Made by a program: the position numbers and the translations under genes. The notes beneath the pieces were generated by a model. The model was not told the DNA's origin. It made no database searches and was given only the letters and a program-made list of their open reading frames with translations. DNA of 64,000 nucleotides from Rhizobium sp. BK376 (lineage in GTDB: Bacteria; Pseudomonadota; Alphaproteobacteria; Rhizobiales; Rhizobiaceae), in the NCBI RefSeq assembly GCF_004341625.1, contig NZ_SLZG01000002.1:186001-250000 (forward strand), given 5' to 3'. Positions 8,242 to 16,543 of the stretch are shown in pieces. Positions within the stretch are counted from its first letter, which is position 1. Each line of letters opens with the position of its first letter.

Positions 8242-9930
8242 TCAGTTGCCCGGCTGTTTCTTGATTGCTTCGTCGATCTGCTTTTTCACGGCATCCAGGT
8301 TGAAGGATGCCGGATCCTGCATCGGCGGATAGTCGATCGCCGTCAGCGCCAGCTTCTTGACGAAGTCCTGCACCGATACGAACCGCCAGAATTCTCGAGC
8401 GTAGAAGTCGTTCATGTAGCCGCCGCCCAGATCGTTGAGGCTCTGCTCGCCGATCGATGGCGTCCGCTCGAAGGGATCCTGCCGGATATTGACCATGGTG
8501 GGCATGTCGGTCGTCACCTTCCCGCCCGGCCAGCCTTGCGGCTGCTGGAAGAACTGGAATTTGAAGTCGTCGATGCGAACGGCACCGAGCTGCGGGCCGC
8601 CGAAGTAGAAGAATTCGTGCCGCTTCGACGGTCCATTGCCCTGCAGCAGATCGATCTGGTTGTAACCGTCGAGGTGGTTCTTGTAGGTCTCGTCTCCGAG
8701 CTTCACGCCCTTCAGAAGTTGGTCGGTGATGTCAGAGTTGCCGGCTGCCGCCAGGAGCGTCGGGAACCAGTCGAGGGCCGAGAAGATGCCGTTTTCGACC
8801 GAGCCTGCCTTTACGTGTCCCGGCCAGCGGATAATCGCCGGCGCGCGGAAGCCGCCTTCCATGACCGTGCCCTTGGTGCCTTTAAACGGCGTCATGCCAC
8901 CATCCGGCCAGGTGAACACCTCTGCACCATTGTCTGTCGTGAAGACGATGATCGTATTGTTGGCGTCGCCCGAGTCCTCAACGCACCTCAGCAGGGCGCC
9001 GACGCTATCGTCGAGTTGCGCCATTCCGGCCTCTTCGAGACCGTAGTTCGTCTGGCTGTTCATCATGGCCTGATATTTCGGCGACAGGAACGTCCAGACG
9101 TGCATGCGCGTGGTGTTGTGCCAGACGAAGAAAGGCTTTCCGTTCGTCTTGGCCTTGTCCATGAAGTCGCAGGACGCTTTGACGAGCACCTCGTCGAACG
9201 TCGTCATGTCGTATTTCGCCTTCGGCGTGATGTCGTGCATGTTCGGCACGTGGCTCATGTCGGGATAGGGGGCGAGCGGTCCCTCGTCGACTATCCTCTG
9301 CTTGCCGATCCGGCCCCAGCGCGGCTGCTCGGTCGCATCGTCGGTATCGGTCGCGAAGGTGTGGATCAGATCGCGTGGGCCGACCTTGTCGCGATAGGAC
9401 TGGTCGTCCGGAAACGAATACCAGTAGGGATCGGACATGGCGTCGAGGTGATAGAGGTAGCCGAAGAACTCGTCGAAGCCATGCAGCGTCGGCAGGTACT
9501 TGTTAAGGTCGCCGAGATGGTTCTTGCCGAACTGTCCCGTATCATAACCCTGGGCCTTGAGTGCCGATGCTATCGTCGCTGCCTTGTCGGGCATGCCCAC
9601 ATCGGCGCCGGCCTGGCCAACTGTCGTCAAGCCGGTTCGCAACGGGATCTCGCCGGTGATGAAGCTGGCGCGGCCGGCCGTGCAGCTTGCTTCGGCATAA
9701 TAGTCGGTGAACATCATGCCCTGGGACGCGAGCCTGTCGAGGTTCGGCGTCTTCCCGGACATGATGCCGCGATGATAGGCACCAATGTTGAACCAGCCGA
9801 CATCGTCGCCCATGATGACGAGGATGTTGGGTTTCGTTTGCTCCTGAGCCTGTGCGGGCGTATGCCCGCCGAACATCAGCGCGCTGCCGCATAGCAGCGC
9901 AGTCGTTAGCATGCCCTGTTTCATGTTCAT
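8242..9930 (-). CDS. Periplasmic arylsulfatase
   Basis: A 562-aa enzyme with a signal peptide (cleavage near AQA-QE). The N-terminal metal site is NILVIMGDDVGW. The active-site signature is CTAGRASFITG near residue 83, a C-x-A-x-R form of the sulfatase motif whose Cys is converted to formylglycine. GQFGKNHLGD supplies further active-site Lys and His residues, and FTTDNGAE holds late metal ligands. It hydrolyses sulfate esters, probably for sulfur scavenging. AGGAG lies 6 nt before the ATG. No formylglycine-generating enzyme is in this window, so maturation must depend on a gene elsewhere. It heads the run sulfatase-HAD-two secreted proteins. Confidence 0.92.
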   Translation of the reverse strand: MNMKQGMLTTALLCGSALMFGGHTPAQAQEQTKPNILVIMGDDVGWFNIGAYHRGIMSGKTPNLDRLASQGMMFTDYYAEASCTAGRASFITGEIPLRTGLTTVGQAGADVGMPDKAATIASALKAQGYDTGQFGKNHLGDLNKYLPTLHGFDEFFGYLYHLDAMSDPYWYSFPDDQSYRDKVGPRDLIHTFATDTDDATEQPRWGRIGKQRIVDEGPLAPYPDMSHVPNMHDITPKAKYDMTTFDEVLVKASCDFMDKAKTNGKPFFVWHNTTRMHVWTFLSPKYQAMMNSQTNYGLEEAGMAQLDDSVGALLRCVEDSGDANNTIIVFTTDNGAEVFTWPDGGMTPFKGTKGTVMEGGFRAPAIIRWPGHVKAGSVENGIFSALDWFPTLLAAAGNSDITDQLLKGVKLGDETYKNHLDGYNQIDLLQGNGPSKRHEFFYFGGPQLGAVRIDDFKFQFFQQPQGWPGGKVTTDMPTMVNIRQDPFERTPSIGEQSLNDLGGGYMNDFYAREFWRFVSVQDFVKKLALTAIDYPPMQDPASFNLDAVKKQIDEAIKKQPGN

Positions 9931-10130
9931 CGAATTCTCCTCTTGGGTCCCCGTTTCAATCCGATTTGCTTCGATCCGATTTGGCTGGGCTTCTGGGCCC
10001 GCCGCACTCGTAGATGTGCAAATGCGTAAGTAATCCGGGGCGCAAAAATTGAACTGCGCCCATTGGCAGGGAGAACGTAGGCCGGGAGAGCGTTGTTCTT
10101 CGCTCCTAAACGTGGCCTACCCCGCCTCGA

Positions 10131-10370
10131 CTATGACCCTCCCGCTGGGAGATCGAGCATGCGTTCGATCTCGGCCTCGATCTCCACCGCCAGGCTGCTG
10201 TATTCCTCCGCCTTCGGCTCGCTGCCGACGGCTTGCCAGTGCCACATTGCACGAAGCGCTTCCTCGTAATCCTCGGATAATGTTCGAAAATCGACGTTCC
10301 TATTAAACAGCCTGCGTATGGATAGCTCGCGGTGAGGCCAACGAGCGACGAGGAGGTCTGGTCCCGACAT
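10131..10370 (-). CDS. Small conserved rhizobial protein of unknown function
   Basis: A 79-aa acidic helical protein beginning MSGPDLL. It contains LSEDYEEALRAMWHW and a C-terminal helix EIEAEIERML. I recognise this as a type of short hypothetical protein common in rhizobia, without a known role. The start at 10370 is chosen over longer frames because GAGGG lies about 8 nt upstream and the family's likeness begins there. It lies downstream of a pair of palindromic boxes (10441-10489). Confidence 0.6.
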   Translation of the reverse strand: MSGPDLLVARWPHRELSIRRLFNRNVDFRTLSEDYEEALRAMWHWQAVGSEPKAEEYSSLAVEIEAEIERMLDLPAGGS

Positions 10371-10687
10371 GACGCTTGCCCTCTGATGGCGACAAAGGTC
10401 CGCGGGCGAAGGCTGCGCATTAGAGGGAAAAGGATCAAGATACGAACAGGTTCGCACTGCGAAGGCCAATGGTACGAACATGTTCGCACCGCCCCGCAGC
10501 TAAATGGTCTGCTCACTGTCCTCGGCGTGTTGGTGTATATTAGTTAATCTTAAATTTCTATACCGGTGAACACGGAAAAGGTGCATACTCCCGCGGTGTC
10601 TCGCGCTAGGGGAAGCTGGGTCGTCGCGAACGACAGGGCAGGTGGTGAAGGGTCGGCTTGTCGCTCGGACATCCAATGGGGGGATCG
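10371..10687. other. Divergent intergenic region (317 bp)
   Basis: This gap lies between the small minus-strand gene at 10131 and the plus-strand regulator at 10688. It holds two near-identical palindromic boxes at 10441-10489 and an A/T-rich stretch at about 10535-10560 that could carry the promoter of the regulator. I see no coding sequence in it. Confidence 0.6.
10441..10489. promoter_or_regulatory. Twin palindromic operator-like boxes
   Basis: TACGAACAGGTTCGCAC at 10441-10457 and TACGAACATGTTCGCAC at 10473-10489 differ at one base. The second contains the perfect 12-bp palindrome CGAACATGTTCG. Their starts are 32 bp apart, about three helical turns, so two dimers could sit on the same face of the DNA. 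They lie 71-119 bp before the gene starting at 10370 and about 200 bp before the regulator at 10688. The spacing differs from the alphaproteobacterial LexA box (GTTC-N7-GTTC). Confidence 0.55.
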
Positions 10688-11755
10688 ATGGCATCTATCC
10701 GGAACCTATTTGGCGACGAAGAAGGGGTGATCGCTGCCGAGCCGTCCCCGAGAGAGCGGCGATTGCAAATGGAGCGGATCCTGGCGAACCCGACGCTTCA
10801 AGCCAGCGCCCGCCGCCGTCTGCTGCTTCGATATGTCGTGGAAGAGACGTTGGACGGAAGGGCGGATTTCCTCAAGGGCTATCCGATAGCGCGGGCTGTG
10901 TTCGGTCGCGACGAAACCTTCGACGCCCAGTCGGACCCTGTCGTCCGTCTGGAAGCCCGTCGTCTCCGGCGCGATCTCGACTGCTATTATGCCGGGGAGG
11001 GAAGCCGTGACATGATCCGCATTTCCATTCCACGCGGCGGATATATTCCTCATTTTGAATGGATGGATGCGAGTGCAAGATCGCGCCCACTCAACCTAGC
11101 GGAACCGAACGATGTCGCCACAGGCCCCCTGGAAAAAGAAAGCCAGACAACGGTGACGCTATCAGCTCCCGTGGAAATCCGTGAAGCTGACGGCCGCAAA
11201 TGGCGGCCCGGACGGGCTACCGCCATGTTTGCAGTCCTCCTTATCTGTGCCGCGGCCGCCGGTGCCTGGATTTGGAACGACATGGGCGCACGGTCCTCCA
11301 ACGCTGTGGCCGGAGGACCGGCAATAATCGTTCTGCCCTTCGACGCGCTGAGCCTGAGCGACAACGACCGATTTCTGGCCACCGGGCTGACCCAGCAACT
11401 CATCAGCAACCTGATCCAGTTCGACACGATGAGACTTTATTCGCTGCCCCCGGGCTTCGTTCAGGACAGTGTGACCGATATCGGGCGTCACCTTGCTGTC
11501 GCCTATGTCGTGAGGGGCAGCCTGCGTTCGCAAGGCGACACGGTTCGGCTGAATACGCAGCTTGTGGACGCACATAGCGGCCAAGTCGTCTGGAGCGAAA
11601 CCTATGATCGCCCCTTTGCGACCACAACGCTTATAGATGTGCAAAAGGAACTGGCCGATCGCGTCGCGCGCGCGCTCAGCCAATCCGTCGGCGTCATGAC
11701 GGCAAACCCGGACGATCGCCCAGTTGCCAAGGCGGCAGATGGCCCCGGCTCCTAG
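10688..11755 (+). CDS. TolB-like single-pass membrane protein, probable regulator
   Basis: A 355-aa protein. The N-terminal cytosolic part (about 15-125) holds an Arg-rich helical domain (RRLLLRYVVEETLDGR, LEARRLRRDL) seen at the start of many TPR/TolB-type proteobacterial proteins. One membrane helix lies at about 190-205 (AMFAVLLICAAAAGAWIW). The periplasmic part (about 215-330) resembles the amino-terminal TolB-like domain of CadC- or cyclase-associated regulators (VLPFDALSLSDNDRFLATG). Family members usually continue with TPR repeats; this one stops after the TolB-like domain. The start is uncertain: TTG 10658, ATG 10676 and ATG 10688 are in frame, and only the last follows a G-rich run. 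Confidence 0.65.
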   Translation: MASIRNLFGDEEGVIAAEPSPRERRLQMERILANPTLQASARRRLLLRYVVEETLDGRADFLKGYPIARAVFGRDETFDAQSDPVVRLEARRLRRDLDCYYAGEGSRDMIRISIPRGGYIPHFEWMDASARSRPLNLAEPNDVATGPLEKESQTTVTLSAPVEIREADGRKWRPGRATAMFAVLLICAAAAGAWIWNDMGARSSNAVAGGPAIIVLPFDALSLSDNDRFLATGLTQQLISNLIQFDTMRLYSLPPGFVQDSVTDIGRHLAVAYVVRGSLRSQGDTVRLNTQLVDAHSGQVVWSETYDRPFATTTLIDVQKELADRVARALSQSVGVMTANPDDRPVAKAADGPGS

Positions 11756-11928
11756 CGCAAGCGCAACCTCGAAGCATTGCGGCAGAAAAGCCACAACCGC
11801 CACTCGTTTTCGCAACGGTGTCGTGGGCTGCTGGACAGGTAGTATTAGAGCATCCTAACATCGTGGGGTAGAGACGGCGATTCTACGGGGTGTATAGCCT
11901 TGACTCATTGGATAGAGGGGATTCAGTG

Positions 11929-12723
11929 ATGAAACTTAAGAATGCGGCTATTGCTGCCGTTGCGGTCGGTTTGGCGCTATTGCCTTCCACCATCCTGCGG
12001 GCGGCTGATCTCACGCCGCTTGCTCCTGCGCCTGCCGCGGTTCAGGCGCCGTCGGGATGGACCTTTGAAGTCACCCCTTATTTCTGGGCCGCCGGAATAT
12101 CAGGGGATGTTGGCCACGGCAGACTGCCGCCCGCTCACGTCAGCGCGGATTTTGGCGATCTTTTCGACCATCTCGACTTCGCCGCCATGATAACCGGTGA
12201 AGCCCGATATGATCGCTTCAGTGTCTTCGGCGACGTGCTCTACACGAAGTTGTCGTATAGCACGGGGACGCCAAGAGGCATCGTGGCCAACAGTGTCGAC
12301 GTCACTGCGAAGTCCTTTGCTGGCCTGATCGGGGTGGGCTATGCGCTTCTCGATGACCCGAGCGGCCATCTGGATATCGTCGGCGGTGCGCGGATCTGGT
12401 CCGTCGATACAAGCCTGTCCCTAAACGGCGGCTTTTTGGGCGGATTCGACGGCGACCTTTCAAAAACCTGGGTCGATGCGGTCGCTGGGCTCAGGGGCAA
12501 TTATTTCTTCACGCCGCATATCTACGGGACCGGGTGGGGCCTGGTCGGCGGTGGCGGCGCGAAGGTTGATTGGGATGTCGGCGCCGGGCTCGGATACAAA
12601 TTCAACGACACAATCTCTGCCACGGCAGGCTACCGCGCCTTGGGTGTCAATTACGACAGGGACAACTTCCTCTTCGATGTCGTCGAACAAGGCCCCATCC
12701 TCGGCCTGACGATCCGCTTTTAG
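11929..12723 (+). CDS. Outer-membrane beta-barrel protein
   Basis: A 264-aa protein with a signal peptide (MKLKNAAIAAVAVGLALLPS..., cleavage near RAA-DL) and a Pro/Ala-rich linker. Alternating amphipathic beta-strands follow (WTFEVTPYFWAAGISGD, FSVFGDVLYTKLSY), and the C-terminus IRF ends in Phe as outer-membrane barrels do. GAGGGG precedes the ATG by 8 nt. It lies 173 bp after the TolB-like protein on the same strand. It may serve uptake for, or be regulated with, the sulfatase cluster; this is inferred from position only. Confidence 0.75.
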   Translation: MKLKNAAIAAVAVGLALLPSTILRAADLTPLAPAPAAVQAPSGWTFEVTPYFWAAGISGDVGHGRLPPAHVSADFGDLFDHLDFAAMITGEARYDRFSVFGDVLYTKLSYSTGTPRGIVANSVDVTAKSFAGLIGVGYALLDDPSGHLDIVGGARIWSVDTSLSLNGGFLGGFDGDLSKTWVDAVAGLRGNYFFTPHIYGTGWGLVGGGGAKVDWDVGAGLGYKFNDTISATAGYRALGVNYDRDNFLFDVVEQGPILGLTIRF

Positions 12724-12766
12724 GAACAGCGCAAACGGTTGTGCCCGATCGGTCTTCACGTGAGAA

Positions 12767-12786
12767 ACGCCCCGTCCTGAGGGCGT
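12767..12786 (+). terminator. Weak stem-loop after the outer-membrane protein gene
   Basis: ACGCCC pairs with GGGCGT across an 8-nt loop, 44 bp after the stop at 12723. No clear T-tract follows, so it may be only a weak or factor-assisted terminator. Confidence 0.3.
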
Positions 12787-12864
12787 CGTCGAGCGTTTTC
12801 CGCTTGAGCTAACGGCCGGCCAAAGGCCAAATCGGCACCGCGCTGGAAAAATCTCCCGGAAATT

Positions 12865-12891
12865 TGTCGGATCGCGATTCGATCGTTCGTC
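12865..12891 (+). promoter_or_regulatory. Candidate ECF-sigma promoter (TGTCGG-N17-CGTC)
   Basis: TGTCGG at 12865-12870 and CGTC at 12888-12891 are separated by 17 bp and lie 58 bp before the start of the YCII/DGPF gene. Promoters used by ECF41/ECF42-type sigma factors have a TGTC-containing -35 and a CGTC -10, and DGPF proteins are known partners of ECF42 sigma factors. No sigma factor gene is in this window, so the link is by motif and target type. Confidence 0.5.
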
Positions 12892-12948
12892 TAGATAGAC
12901 AGTGACGGCGGGGCGATCGGCCCGGCCGAAAACCCTGGAGGCAACGAC

Positions 12949-13287
12949 ATGGCGCGCTATCTGGTCGCAATCCACCATCCTGACGACTACGATCCGTCCA
13001 CGGAGGACGAGGCGATGCACCGTGATATCGATGTCCTCAACGAGGAGATGATAGCCGCCGGTGTCAGGCTGTTCGTTGGCGGCCTGCATCCTGTAAGCAG
13101 CGCAAGATCGCTGCAGGCGAGGCCCGATGGTCAGGTGCTCGTCATCGACGGGCCTTATCTGAAAACCGGCGAGCATGTCGGCGGCTTCTGGGTGCTGGAT
13201 GCCGCTGACATGGACGAGGCGATGGCATGGGGGAAAAAGGCGGCCATAGCCTGCCGCGCGCCGGTCGAGGTGCGGCCGTTTCACTGA
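12949..13287 (+). CDS. YCII-related (DGPF domain) protein
   Basis: A 112-aa protein of the YCII-like ferredoxin-fold family. DGPYLKTGEHVGGFWVLDA (residues about 64-82) is the DGP(F/Y) signature, followed by a helix and strand (VEVRPFH end). These proteins are often encoded next to ECF42 sigma factors; their biochemical role is unsettled. GGAGG lies 7 nt before the ATG. The gene stands alone behind a possible ECF promoter. Confidence 0.85.
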   Translation: MARYLVAIHHPDDYDPSTEDEAMHRDIDVLNEEMIAAGVRLFVGGLHPVSSARSLQARPDGQVLVIDGPYLKTGEHVGGFWVLDAADMDEAMAWGKKAAIACRAPVEVRPFH

Positions 13288-13306
13288 GGAAACGGCCGGT
13301 CAGTCC

Positions 13307-15049
13307 TCAATATCCCTCGGCGGTGCCTGAGCCGGCGCGGCTGTCCATGGCGCCGTTGTAGCGGGCGCCGCCGCCCTCACTGATTTCGCCAAGGCTCTTG
13401 CCGCCGACGAGGATGCCTGCGGCCTGACCCCAGATCGGCCAGCTCTTGTCCACCTGCACGTCATATCCCATGCCGGCCAACAGCTTCAGCGTGTCGGGCG
13501 AGAGGGCATAGGGTTCGGTATAGACCTTATCGGGCAGCCACTGATGATGGATGCGCGGAGTATCGATCGCCTGGCCGATGTCCATGCCGAAATCGATGAC
13601 GTTGATGATCGCTTCGAGCGTGATGGTGATGATGCGGGAGCCGCCCGGGCTGCCGATCACCATGAATGGCTTGCCGTCCTTGGCGATGATCGTCGGGCTC
13701 ATGGAGGAGAGGGGGGTCTTCTTCGGCTGGATGGCGTTCGCCTCGCCTTGCACGAGGCCATAGAGGTTCGGTACGCCGGGCTTGGAGGTGAAATCGTCCA
13801 TCTCGTTGTTGAGCAGGATGCCAGTGCCATCAGCCACGACACCGGCGCCGAAGGAGCCGTTCAGCGTATAGGTCACTGCGACCGCGTTGCCGTCATTGTC
13901 GATGATCGAATAGTGGGTGGTCTCGTGACTCTCGCCCATGCCCTTCGGCATGAGATCCTTCGAGACGCCGGCGCGATAGGGATCGATGCTGTCGCGGATC
14001 TTGGCGGCATAGGCCTTGTCCAGCAGTTTGCTCACGGGATTGTCGACGAAGTCAGGATCGCCGAGGGCGGCATTGCGATCTACATAGGCATGGCGCATGG
14101 CTTCGACCATCAAATGCACCGTCTCGGCCGAACCCTGGCCGAGATAGGAGAGCGGATAGCCTTCCAGCACATTGAGGATTTCGCAGATGATGACGCCGCC
14201 TGACGATGGCGGCGGCGAGGAAATGATGTCGTAGCCGCGATAGTTGCAGGTGACGGGTGCGAGTTCACGCACCTGGTACTGCTCGAAATCTTCCTTTGCC
14301 AGAATGCCATGCTTGGCCCCACTCGCCTTGACGATCAGATCGGCGATGGAGCCCTTGTAGAAAGCGTCCGGTCCCTGGTCCGATATGCTGGAGAGGGCAT
14401 TGGCAAGATCGGGCTGCACAAGCTTGTCGCCCGAGGAGAAGGGCGCGGCATTCGGCTTGACGAAGATGGCTGACGCGGCCGGATCCTGCGACAGACGCTT
14501 CTCGCTGTCATTCAGCGTCTTGGCGTCGGCCTGGTTTAGGATGAAGCCTTCTTTCGCATAGCGGATGGCCGGGGCCATCAGTTCCTGGCGGGATTTGGTG
14601 CCGTATTTCTCCCGCGCCGTCTCGAAGCCCATGACGGAGCCGGGGACGCCGACGGCGAGATAGCCCTCGGTGCTTGCGCCTTTCACGACGTTACCCTTGT
14701 CGTCGAGATACATGGTCTTGGTGGCGGCGATCGGCGCACGCTCACGAAAATCGAAGAAAGTCGTCTTGCCGTCCTTCATGCGGATGGTCATGAAACCGCC
14801 GCCGCCGATATTGCCGGCCGTGGGATAGACAACCGCCAGTGCATACCCGACCGCAACAGCTGCGTCGACCGCATTGCCGCCGCTCTTCAGCACGTCGACG
14901 CCAATGTCGGTAGCCAGATGCTGAGCGGTGACGACCATACCGTGCTCGGCCTCGACCGGTTGCGGCGAGGCGGCGAAGCTGGTCGTTATACCAATGAAAC
15001 CGAAAGACAGAGCAGTGATCGAGGCGAAAACGCTTCGGCGTAGATGCAT
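13307..15049 (-). CDS. ggt: Gamma-glutamyltransferase (gamma-glutamyltranspeptidase)
   Basis: A 580-aa periplasmic Ntn-hydrolase. A signal peptide (MHLRRSVFASITALSFGF..., cleavage near SFA-AS) precedes the large-subunit region with GGGGFMTIR. The autocatalytic site is the first Thr of TTHYSIID (about residue 390), which becomes the N-terminal nucleophile of the small subunit. GSPGGSRI supplies the oxyanion glycines. It cleaves gamma-glutamyl bonds of glutathione and related peptides. The start at 15049 follows a GGGAGAG site; a longer frame to 15343 is discarded because it would run into the next gene and lacks a signal peptide. Confidence 0.92.
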   Translation of the reverse strand: MHLRRSVFASITALSFGFIGITTSFAASPQPVEAEHGMVVTAQHLATDIGVDVLKSGGNAVDAAVAVGYALAVVYPTAGNIGGGGFMTIRMKDGKTTFFDFRERAPIAATKTMYLDDKGNVVKGASTEGYLAVGVPGSVMGFETAREKYGTKSRQELMAPAIRYAKEGFILNQADAKTLNDSEKRLSQDPAASAIFVKPNAAPFSSGDKLVQPDLANALSSISDQGPDAFYKGSIADLIVKASGAKHGILAKEDFEQYQVRELAPVTCNYRGYDIISSPPPSSGGVIICEILNVLEGYPLSYLGQGSAETVHLMVEAMRHAYVDRNAALGDPDFVDNPVSKLLDKAYAAKIRDSIDPYRAGVSKDLMPKGMGESHETTHYSIIDNDGNAVAVTYTLNGSFGAGVVADGTGILLNNEMDDFTSKPGVPNLYGLVQGEANAIQPKKTPLSSMSPTIIAKDGKPFMVIGSPGGSRIITITLEAIINVIDFGMDIGQAIDTPRIHHQWLPDKVYTEPYALSPDTLKLLAGMGYDVQVDKSWPIWGQAAGILVGGKSLGEISEGGGARYNGAMDSRAGSGTAEGY

Positions 15050-15179
15050 GGTAACTCTCCCCCATTGATCCCGATAAGACCTAGGGGATCCTTTCGGGAA
15101 GGCCATGTCCAGCCCTCCCTTTCCACTGGTCCCTAGGTTTTTGCTGTCAGCGTGTGCTTTTTGGGGCTCACACATGCGG

Positions 15180-15824
15180 TCAGCGGCGTGCGGCCCAGGA
15201 AAGGCCACGCCGCAGGATGACCGGCATGTGGGGATGGTCGAATTCGGCCGCGACATGGCCGAGGGCGGAATAGAAGATGCGGCCGGCGCCGAAATGGCGC
15301 TTGAAGACGACGGGCATGGTGACGTTGCGCGTCGCCTGATCATGTTTGCCCGTGAATGTCGTGGTCGCCAGCACTTCGACCGACGGATCGTAGTGCAGGT
15401 AATATTGCTCCGAGCGGTAGTCGAAATCCGGGATGTCGGCCATGAGAGGGTCGTCCTGGCGGGTCACGGCGACGCGGAAATCGATAATGTTGCCGGGATG
15501 GGCGACCCAGGTGACGCCGGTCAGATAGTGGAAGGCGGGGCTTTCCTTGAAGGAGGTGGCAAGCGCGCAATGGAAGCCGGCGAGGCCTAAGCCGCCGCGG
15601 ACGGCCGATGTCAGCGAATCGACGTGGGGCTTCTCGATCGTCTCGCCGGTAATGATCGGCACCAGCAGGCTTGCGCTGCGCAATGTCGGCGAGCCCAAGA
15701 TGCCGAGATCCGGTGTGATCTCCACCTCGAAGCCGTCTTCAGCGAGCATCCGCCCGACGATATGCGCGCCTTCCTCGGGTTCGTGACCTTTCCAGCCACC
15801 CCAAACCACGATTGCCTTGCGCAT
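15180..15824 (-). CDS. ThuA-like domain protein
   Basis: A 214-aa protein of the ThuA (trehalose utilisation) / class I glutamine-amidotransferase-like fold. VVWGGWKGHEPEEGA opens the fold, GLAGFHCAL marks the elbow-like turn, and HYLTGVTWVAHPG and GRIFYSALGH are conserved ThuA blocks. AAGGGGAG precedes the ATG by about 6 nt. ThuA homologues act in sugar metabolism, but no thu operon partner is here. The next gene downstream is ggt, 130 bp away on the same strand. Confidence 0.85.
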   Translation of the reverse strand: MRKAIVVWGGWKGHEPEEGAHIVGRMLAEDGFEVEITPDLGILGSPTLRSASLLVPIITGETIEKPHVDSLTSAVRGGLGLAGFHCALATSFKESPAFHYLTGVTWVAHPGNIIDFRVAVTRQDDPLMADIPDFDYRSEQYYLHYDPSVEVLATTTFTGKHDQATRNVTMPVVFKRHFGAGRIFYSALGHVAAEFDHPHMPVILRRGLSWAARR

Positions 15825-16221
15825 ATCGGCTCCCCTTCAAGTCTTGCTGGATAAGGCTTTCGCCAGTGAGCGTGCGATAGCCGCTTTACCCCGAGATAGC
15901 GTCAGATTTCGTCTGCGACCCGTGCAGCGCCGATTGCAACCACAATCGGTGGCGTCTGCAATGTGCCTTGACGACGCAGGGCGTCGGCGAATCGCGAATC
16001 AGGATGCCGATAACCCCTCGCGCCGCTTCGGGCCGGTAACTAATACTTAAGAGTTACTACCCATGGGTTAAGCGAAACCGAAAGTATAACTCCATATCGT
16101 TAGAGCAATATTCGCCAAACTATCCTTTTGTGTCCTGTTTGTAGAGAATATCGGGGATAACTTACCGTTATTATCCACAGTAAGTCGGACTGGCGTTTTC
16201 TTAAATTTAGGATTTTCTACA
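15825..16221. other. Intergenic region with A/T-rich half (397 bp)
   Basis: The region between the ThuA-like gene and a small zinc-ribbon-like frame shows no convincing gene. Its right half (about 16050-16220) is clearly richer in A/T than the surroundings. It holds a perfect DnaA-type box at 16171-16179 and a GGATAA half-box at 16155-16160. Confidence 0.5.
16171..16179 (+). other. DnaA-box-like 9-mer
   Basis: TTATCCACA matches the consensus DnaA box exactly and lies in a locally A/T-rich stretch. A single full box without an adjacent replication gene does not make an origin. It may mark DnaA-dependent regulation or be chance. Confidence 0.35.
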
Positions 16222-16431
16222 ATGAAGGAAATTGATCGAGCGGGGGATAGCATGATCACGAAGCTGGAGCAGTGGAGAGCGGAGCGGGTCAGCCGACCAA
16301 AGCCGTTTGTGGTTGCCAAGAAAACGCATGTCGTCGAAATCGAGTGCGTATATTGCCACCAACGGTTCTTCCGCTGGACATCCACGGCGCCGGCCTATGG
16401 ATGTTGCGAAAGCTGCTGGACCGCCCATTGA
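16222..16431 (+). CDS. Small Cys-rich (zinc-ribbon-like) protein, unknown
   Basis: A 69-aa frame with a basic N-terminal half and CVYC ... CCESC in the C-terminal half, a spacing that could bind zinc as a small ribbon. AGGA lies 9 nt before the ATG at 16222. An ATG at 16252 after a G-rich run is also possible. No family is recognised. The coding case rests on the Cys pattern and the start site only. Confidence 0.45.
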   Translation: MKEIDRAGDSMITKLEQWRAERVSRPKPFVVAKKTHVVEIECVYCHQRFFRWTSTAPAYGCCESCWTAH

Positions 16432-16543
16432 GAGCCGGAACGGCCCGTATTGTGTTGTCGTAAATTCACTTGGATTGTTTCCGGTCGCGAAAATCCCTAT
16501 CTGTTTTCAAACGTTGTTTTGAACAGGTAGGGCAAATTTTCCC

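Noticed and set aside
8194..9894. 566-aa open frame opposite the arylsulfatase
   Set aside because: The minus strand has a signal peptide and the sulfatase motif; the plus frame has low-information composition and no ribosome site.
15079..15138. ACCTAGGG...CCCTAGGT inverted repeat between the ThuA-like and ggt genes
   Set aside because: The arms contain the self-complementary word CCTAGG, so the match is less striking than it looks, and no other sign of a site or terminator is present.
15050..15343. 98-residue N-terminal extension of gamma-glutamyltransferase
   Set aside because: It would hide the signal peptide and overlap the ThuA-like gene; ATG 15049 has a good ribosome site.
16050..16221. 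Possible replication origin
   Set aside because: Only one full DnaA box is present, with no repA/repC/dnaA/parAB gene or iteron series nearby.
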